From the NCBI GenBank assembly GCA_023404955.1, contig JAEXZY010000054.1, forward strand, positions 1-9,865: DNA of 9,865 nucleotides. The letters run 5' to 3'. Both the position numbers and the translations under genes were made by a program. This document shows, piece by piece, positions 6,947 to 9,865 of this stretch (within the stretch, counting starts at the first letter, position 1; every line of letters begins with the position of its first letter). The stretch comes from Actinomycetes bacterium. Its GTDB lineage: Bacteria; Actinomycetota; Actinomycetes; Mycobacteriales; Mycobacteriaceae. Below the pieces are notes generated by a model. The model was not told where the DNA came from. It did no database searches and saw nothing but the letters and a program-made list of their open reading frames with translations.

Positions 6947-7728
6947 CGTGCGGTCAACCCACCGTCGACGACCAGAACGTGCCCCGTCACGTAGTCCGAC
7001 GCTCGCGACGCGAGGAACACCGCCGCGCCCGCGAACTCTTCCGGTTGGGCCCAGCGACCCATCGGCACCTGCTTGCGAATGTAGTTCGCCGCGTGGTCAT
7101 CCGTCGTCAGATCCGGCAGCATCGCGGTCTGGGCGAACCCGGGGGCGATCGCGTTGACCTGCACACCGGAGCGCGCCCACTCCAGCGCGACCGCGCGTGT
7201 CACGCCGATCAACCCGTGCTTGGCCGCCACGTAGGCACTGTCGTTGCGGATGCCGACCAGCCCGAGGATCGACGCGATGTTGATGACCTTCCCGCCGCCG
7301 TCTCTGAGATATGGCGACGCGGCGCGAGTCATCAACCAGCAGGAGCGCAAGTTCAGATCGAGCACGCGGTCCCACACCGCCGGGTCGGTGTCCTCGATCG
7401 TCGACTCGTGATCGTCGGCGGCGTTATTCACCAAAATGTCCAGGCCGCCCAGCGATTCCGCGGCCTGCGCCACGCAGGAGTCGATGCCCTCGGCGGAGCG
7501 CAAATCTTTCGACACGAAGTCGAAGGACCCCGATGCTGCGGTCGCCAGCTCGGCTGTCTCTGCGAGTCCTTGCTCGGAGCGCGCGGCACCGAAGACGTAG
7601 GCGCCGTTCTGTGCCAGGGCCAGTGCGATCGCACGGCCGATTCCGCGGCTCGCCCCGGTGACCAGGGCCCGCCGACCGGTGAGGTCGAACAGTGAGGAAG
7701 CCGGCGCGATGAGTTCTTGAGTCGTCAT
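6943..7728 (-). CDS. Short-chain dehydrogenase/reductase (SDR), likely NADP(H)-preferring
   Basis: The 261-residue classical SDR shows TGASRGIG (24-31), catalytic Ser153 (NIASI), Tyr166 and Lys170 (YVAAK), and VDGG near the end. The usual NNAG reads NNAA (101-104), a mild deviation. Arg28 in the glycine-rich turn and Arg50 at the end of strand two (GAARSEQ) are typical of NADP(H) users, unlike the downstream SDR with Asp52. It heads the minus-strand SDR-SDR-thioesterase unit and overlaps the next gene by 4 nt (ATGA). The start is uncertain. ATG 7728 gives MTTQELI and a normal N-terminus, but lacks a clear ribosome binding site. ATGs at 7734 and 7743 and a GTG at 7761 are in frame, and a leaderless start is possible. 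Substrate unknown. Confidence 0.9.
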   Translation of the reverse strand: MTTQELIAPASSLFDLTGRRALVTGASRGIGRAIALALAQNGAYVFGAARSEQGLAETAELATAASGSFDFVSKDLRSAEGIDSCVAQAAESLGGLDILVNNAADDHESTIEDTDPAVWDRVLDLNLRSCWLMTRAASPYLRDGGGKVINIASILGLVGIRNDSAYVAAKHGLIGVTRAVALEWARSGVQVNAIAPGFAQTAMLPDLTTDDHAANYIRKQVPMGRWAQPEEFAGAAVFLASRASDYVTGHVLVVDGGLTAR

Positions 7729-7930
7729 GGGCATCAGCGTCATCGGTGAGCGCCGCGCCACCTCTACGCGGACCGCGAAAACTACCCGAATGGGTGGGGC
7801 CGCGGGTGATCGCGCCGACGAGTCCCCCCAATCGGGCGGAGTTTCGACCGTGCATGTGAGCTCCGTCGCAGTCCCTTCGCATCCTGATGCCCCCAGATGA
7901 TTCGTTTACGAGCAATGAAAGTCAGGACTG
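7729..7930. other. Divergent intergenic region between the SDR unit and the monooxygenase gene
   Basis: These 202 bp hold no convincing gene. On the minus strand TAGTTT (complement of 7779-7784) fits a TANNNT -10 box about 20-40 nt before the possible SDR starts, with no recognisable -35. It is followed outward by a small inverted repeat, ACCCGAATGGGT (7784-7795), which overlaps the likely core promoter and could be an operator. On the plus side TCGTTTACGA has 4-bp inverted arms about 20-30 nt before the monooxygenase ATG, and AGGA (7924-7927) is a close-set ribosome binding site. Both inverted repeats are short and could be chance. Confidence 0.3.
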
Positions 7931-9841
7931 ATGAGCGAAGTGACCATGAACCGAGATGTGGACCGCGATGTGAGTGACAGCCTCGCCGACCGGGCGATCG
8001 AGGCAGCCGACCCCAACATCTTGCGTCTGGCCCTGCTGCATGCGACCGGTGACCAGTCGCTGGCCGGTATGCGCACCGAGATGGTGGAGAGCGGCTTGTT
8101 CCCGGCACGCACCCTCGCCCCCGAGCATCACAACGAGGTCAGGGCCAAGGCGCGCGCCTACCTGCAATCCGGTGCGCCGGCCGCGACACCGGCCGAGGAC
8201 CACATCCGCGAGCTGATGAGCGTGGCCAAGGGCGCCGACCTGACCGACGAAGAATTCCGGTTCGGCTACGAGGAATTGGCCTTGGAGGACTTCCCCCGCG
8301 AGATCGAGTGGACCTCGAAACCGGACGCCTCGGTGCTGGAAACCCTCCATGTCACCGTAATCGGCGCAGGGTTCTCCGGCATCGCCATGGCGGTGCAGCT
8401 GGGTCGTCTCGGTATCCCGTACACGTTGGTGGAGCGTCAAACGGGCGTCGGCGGGGTGTGGTTGACCAACTCCTACCCGGGTGCCCGCGTCGACGTGCCG
8501 AGCTTCAACTATCAGTACAAGTTCGAGAAGGGCTACCCATGGAAGTCGCTGTTCCCCCAGCGGCAGGAGACACTCGATTACCTCACCCATGTGGCGACGA
8601 AGTACGACGTGCTGTCCCACTGCCAGTTCGAGACGCAGGTCGAGCGCGCCGAATGGCACGAAGAGGACGCCGCCTGGGACGTGACGGTGACCGATCGGTC
8701 CGGCCTGCAGCGGAGCTGGCGCACCAACTTCATCGTCTGTGCCGCAGGGCTTTTCTCCACCCCACTGGAAGCCGACTTCGAGGGCAAAGAACATTTCTCG
8801 GGGCGGATCGTGCACACCACGAACTGGGATCACAGCTTTGACTGCACCGGCAAGAAGGTCGCGATCATCGGTAACGGATCGTCAGGTGCCCAACTCGCGC
8901 CCAGCATCGTCGGCGACGTCGAATCGTTGACGCTGTTCCAGCGGACTCCGCACTGGGTAATGCCGATGCCGGGTTACCTCGACCAGTGGTCGGAGGAAGT
9001 CCAGTGGTTGTTCGAAAACTTCCCGTACTACTGGAACTGGTTCAGCTACACGTCCTTCCTGGCGATCCTCAACCTGGAGGAACTGCAGGACTACGACCCC
9101 GAGTGGCAGGCCCGCGGCGGCAAGATCAACGAGCTCAACGACAACCTGAAGCTGAAGCTGCTTGACTACATCGACGAACAGGTCGGCGATCGACCCGATC
9201 TCAAGTCCAAGGTGATCCCCAAGGTCGCCCCGCTCGGCCGTCGGTTCGTCATCGACATGGGGTGGTACGACACCCTCAAGCGTGACAACGTCGAACTCGT
9301 CACCGATCGCATCGAGCGATTCGACGAGAACGGCATCGTCACCGTCGACGGCACCTCGCGAAAGTTCGACCTGGTGGTTCTGGCCACCGGATTCCAGGTT
9401 TCGAAGTACTTCTTCCCGATCACGTTCGTGGGCCGCGACTCGACGACGCTCGACGAGCTGTGGGAAAAGGACGGTGCCCGCGCGTTTCTCAGTATGACGT
9501 TCCCGGGGATGCCCAACATGTTTGCGATGTACGGGCCGTCCGGCCAGGCCCGCACCGGCGGATTCCCCATGTGGACCGAGATCTGGACGCGCTACATCCT
9601 CGAAGGGATCGTCGGTCTGGTCGAGGGCGGGAACTCGTCGGTGGAGGTGCGCCAGGAGGCTTTCGACGCCTACAACGAGTCGGTCGACGAAGCCGACGCG
9701 AAGGTGCTCTGGCAGCAGGAGGGCAAGGGCAGCTACTACCTCAATGAGTACGGCCGCAATGAACTGAACTGCCCCTTCCACGTCCAGGACGCGTTCCTGG
9801 CGATGGAGCGGTTCGACTTCGACGACTACCACGTGAAGTGA
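7931..9841 (+). CDS. Flavin-dependent Baeyer-Villiger monooxygenase, 4-hydroxyacetophenone monooxygenase-like
   Basis: The 636-residue protein would use FAD, NADPH and oxygen to convert a ketone to an ester or lactone. The FAD Rossmann motif is GAGFSG (145-150), followed by GGVWLTNSYPGARVDVPS (174-191), typical of the family. The Baeyer-Villiger fingerprint FxGxxxHxxxW[P/D] is intact at 289-300 (Phe289, Gly291, His295, Trp299, Asp300). A second dinucleotide motif, GNGSSG (314-319), and LVVLATGF (481-488) follow. About 135 residues precede the flavin domain, including LALLHATGDQSLAG (33-46). Cyclohexanone-type enzymes lack this extension, while 4-hydroxyacetophenone monooxygenase (about 640 residues) has one. 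The ATG at 7931 has AGGA 3 nt upstream; an ATG at 7946 is an alternative. It is divergent from the SDR unit, which could supply its ketone. The actual substrate (aryl, alicyclic or steroid ketone) is not determinable here. Confidence 0.92.
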   Translation: MSEVTMNRDVDRDVSDSLADRAIEAADPNILRLALLHATGDQSLAGMRTEMVESGLFPARTLAPEHHNEVRAKARAYLQSGAPAATPAEDHIRELMSVAKGADLTDEEFRFGYEELALEDFPREIEWTSKPDASVLETLHVTVIGAGFSGIAMAVQLGRLGIPYTLVERQTGVGGVWLTNSYPGARVDVPSFNYQYKFEKGYPWKSLFPQRQETLDYLTHVATKYDVLSHCQFETQVERAEWHEEDAAWDVTVTDRSGLQRSWRTNFIVCAAGLFSTPLEADFEGKEHFSGRIVHTTNWDHSFDCTGKKVAIIGNGSSGAQLAPSIVGDVESLTLFQRTPHWVMPMPGYLDQWSEEVQWLFENFPYYWNWFSYTSFLAILNLEELQDYDPEWQARGGKINELNDNLKLKLLDYIDEQVGDRPDLKSKVIPKVAPLGRRFVIDMGWYDTLKRDNVELVTDRIERFDENGIVTVDGTSRKFDLVVLATGFQVSKYFFPITFVGRDSTTLDELWEKDGARAFLSMTFPGMPNMFAMYGPSGQARTGGFPMWTEIWTRYILEGIVGLVEGGNSSVEVRQEAFDAYNESVDEADAKVLWQQEGKGSYYLNEYGRNELNCPFHVQDAFLAMERFDFDDYHVK

Positions 9842-9865
9842 CGACGAGGCCGGGCGCCGCGGAAC

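Noticed and set aside
6107..6994. Plus-strand open frame of 295 codons opposite the SDR gene
   Set aside because: Composition is dominated by Arg, Asp, His and Gly with no domain, while the minus strand carries a full SDR with its catalytic tetrad.
7922..8833. Minus-strand open frame opposite the monooxygenase N-terminal half
   Set aside because: Antisense shadow. The plus strand has intact FAD and Baeyer-Villiger motifs.
8882..9832. Minus-strand open frame of 316 codons opposite the monooxygenase C-terminal half
   Set aside because: Val/Glu/Leu/Arg-rich antisense shadow without recognisable domains. It arises from GAC/GAG-rich codons on the plus strand.
9842..9865. Terminator or new gene after the monooxygenase
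   Set aside because: Only 24 bp remain and no hairpin or open frame can be supported.

Overview
The window looks like chromosomal DNA from a high-GC actinobacterium, most likely a Mycobacteriaceae species such as an environmental Mycolicibacterium. The reasons are the strong G/C bias at third codon positions, a GGX-repeat (PGRS-like) polypeptide at the left edge, ATGA/TGATG-type overlaps between co-directional genes, and enzyme families typical of mycobacterial lipid and ketone catabolism. No RNA genes, insertion sequences, CRISPR arrays or integrase/attachment signals were seen.

Layout. (1) 2-1549 (+) is the 3' part of a secreted-type protein: a glycine-rich repeat, then an Ig-like domain, then a C39/papain-like cysteine peptidase domain. 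It ends at a strong hairpin (1559-1588). (2) 1613-5016 (-) is a two-gene unit for a 2-oxoacid or alpha-hydroxyketone dehydrogenase complex: a fused E1 alpha/beta protein and a lipoyl E2 acyltransferase, coupled by a 1-nt TGATG overlap. No E3 is present. (3) 5158-5682 (+) is a VOC/glyoxalase-fold protein, divergent from the E1 gene. The 141-bp gap between them contains a perfect 12-bp palindrome. (4) 5689-7728 (-) is a tightly overlapping unit of two short-chain dehydrogenases and a hotdog-fold acyl-CoA thioesterase. (5) 7931-9841 (+) is a Baeyer-Villiger monooxygenase with a long N-terminal extension, like 4-hydroxyacetophenone monooxygenase. It is divergent from the SDR unit.

How the genes may work together (inference). 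Everything right of about 1.6 kb fits a catabolic island for a carbonyl compound. The SDRs would interconvert secondary alcohols and ketones. The monooxygenase would insert oxygen beside a ketone. The E1/E2 pair would cleave next to a carbonyl and trap the acyl group on CoA. The thioesterase and VOC protein would handle acyl-CoA or oxygenated intermediates. An ester hydrolase, an E3 and a regulator are not in the window, and the substrate cannot be read from the sequence. The left-edge peptidase gene probably has nothing to do with this pathway.
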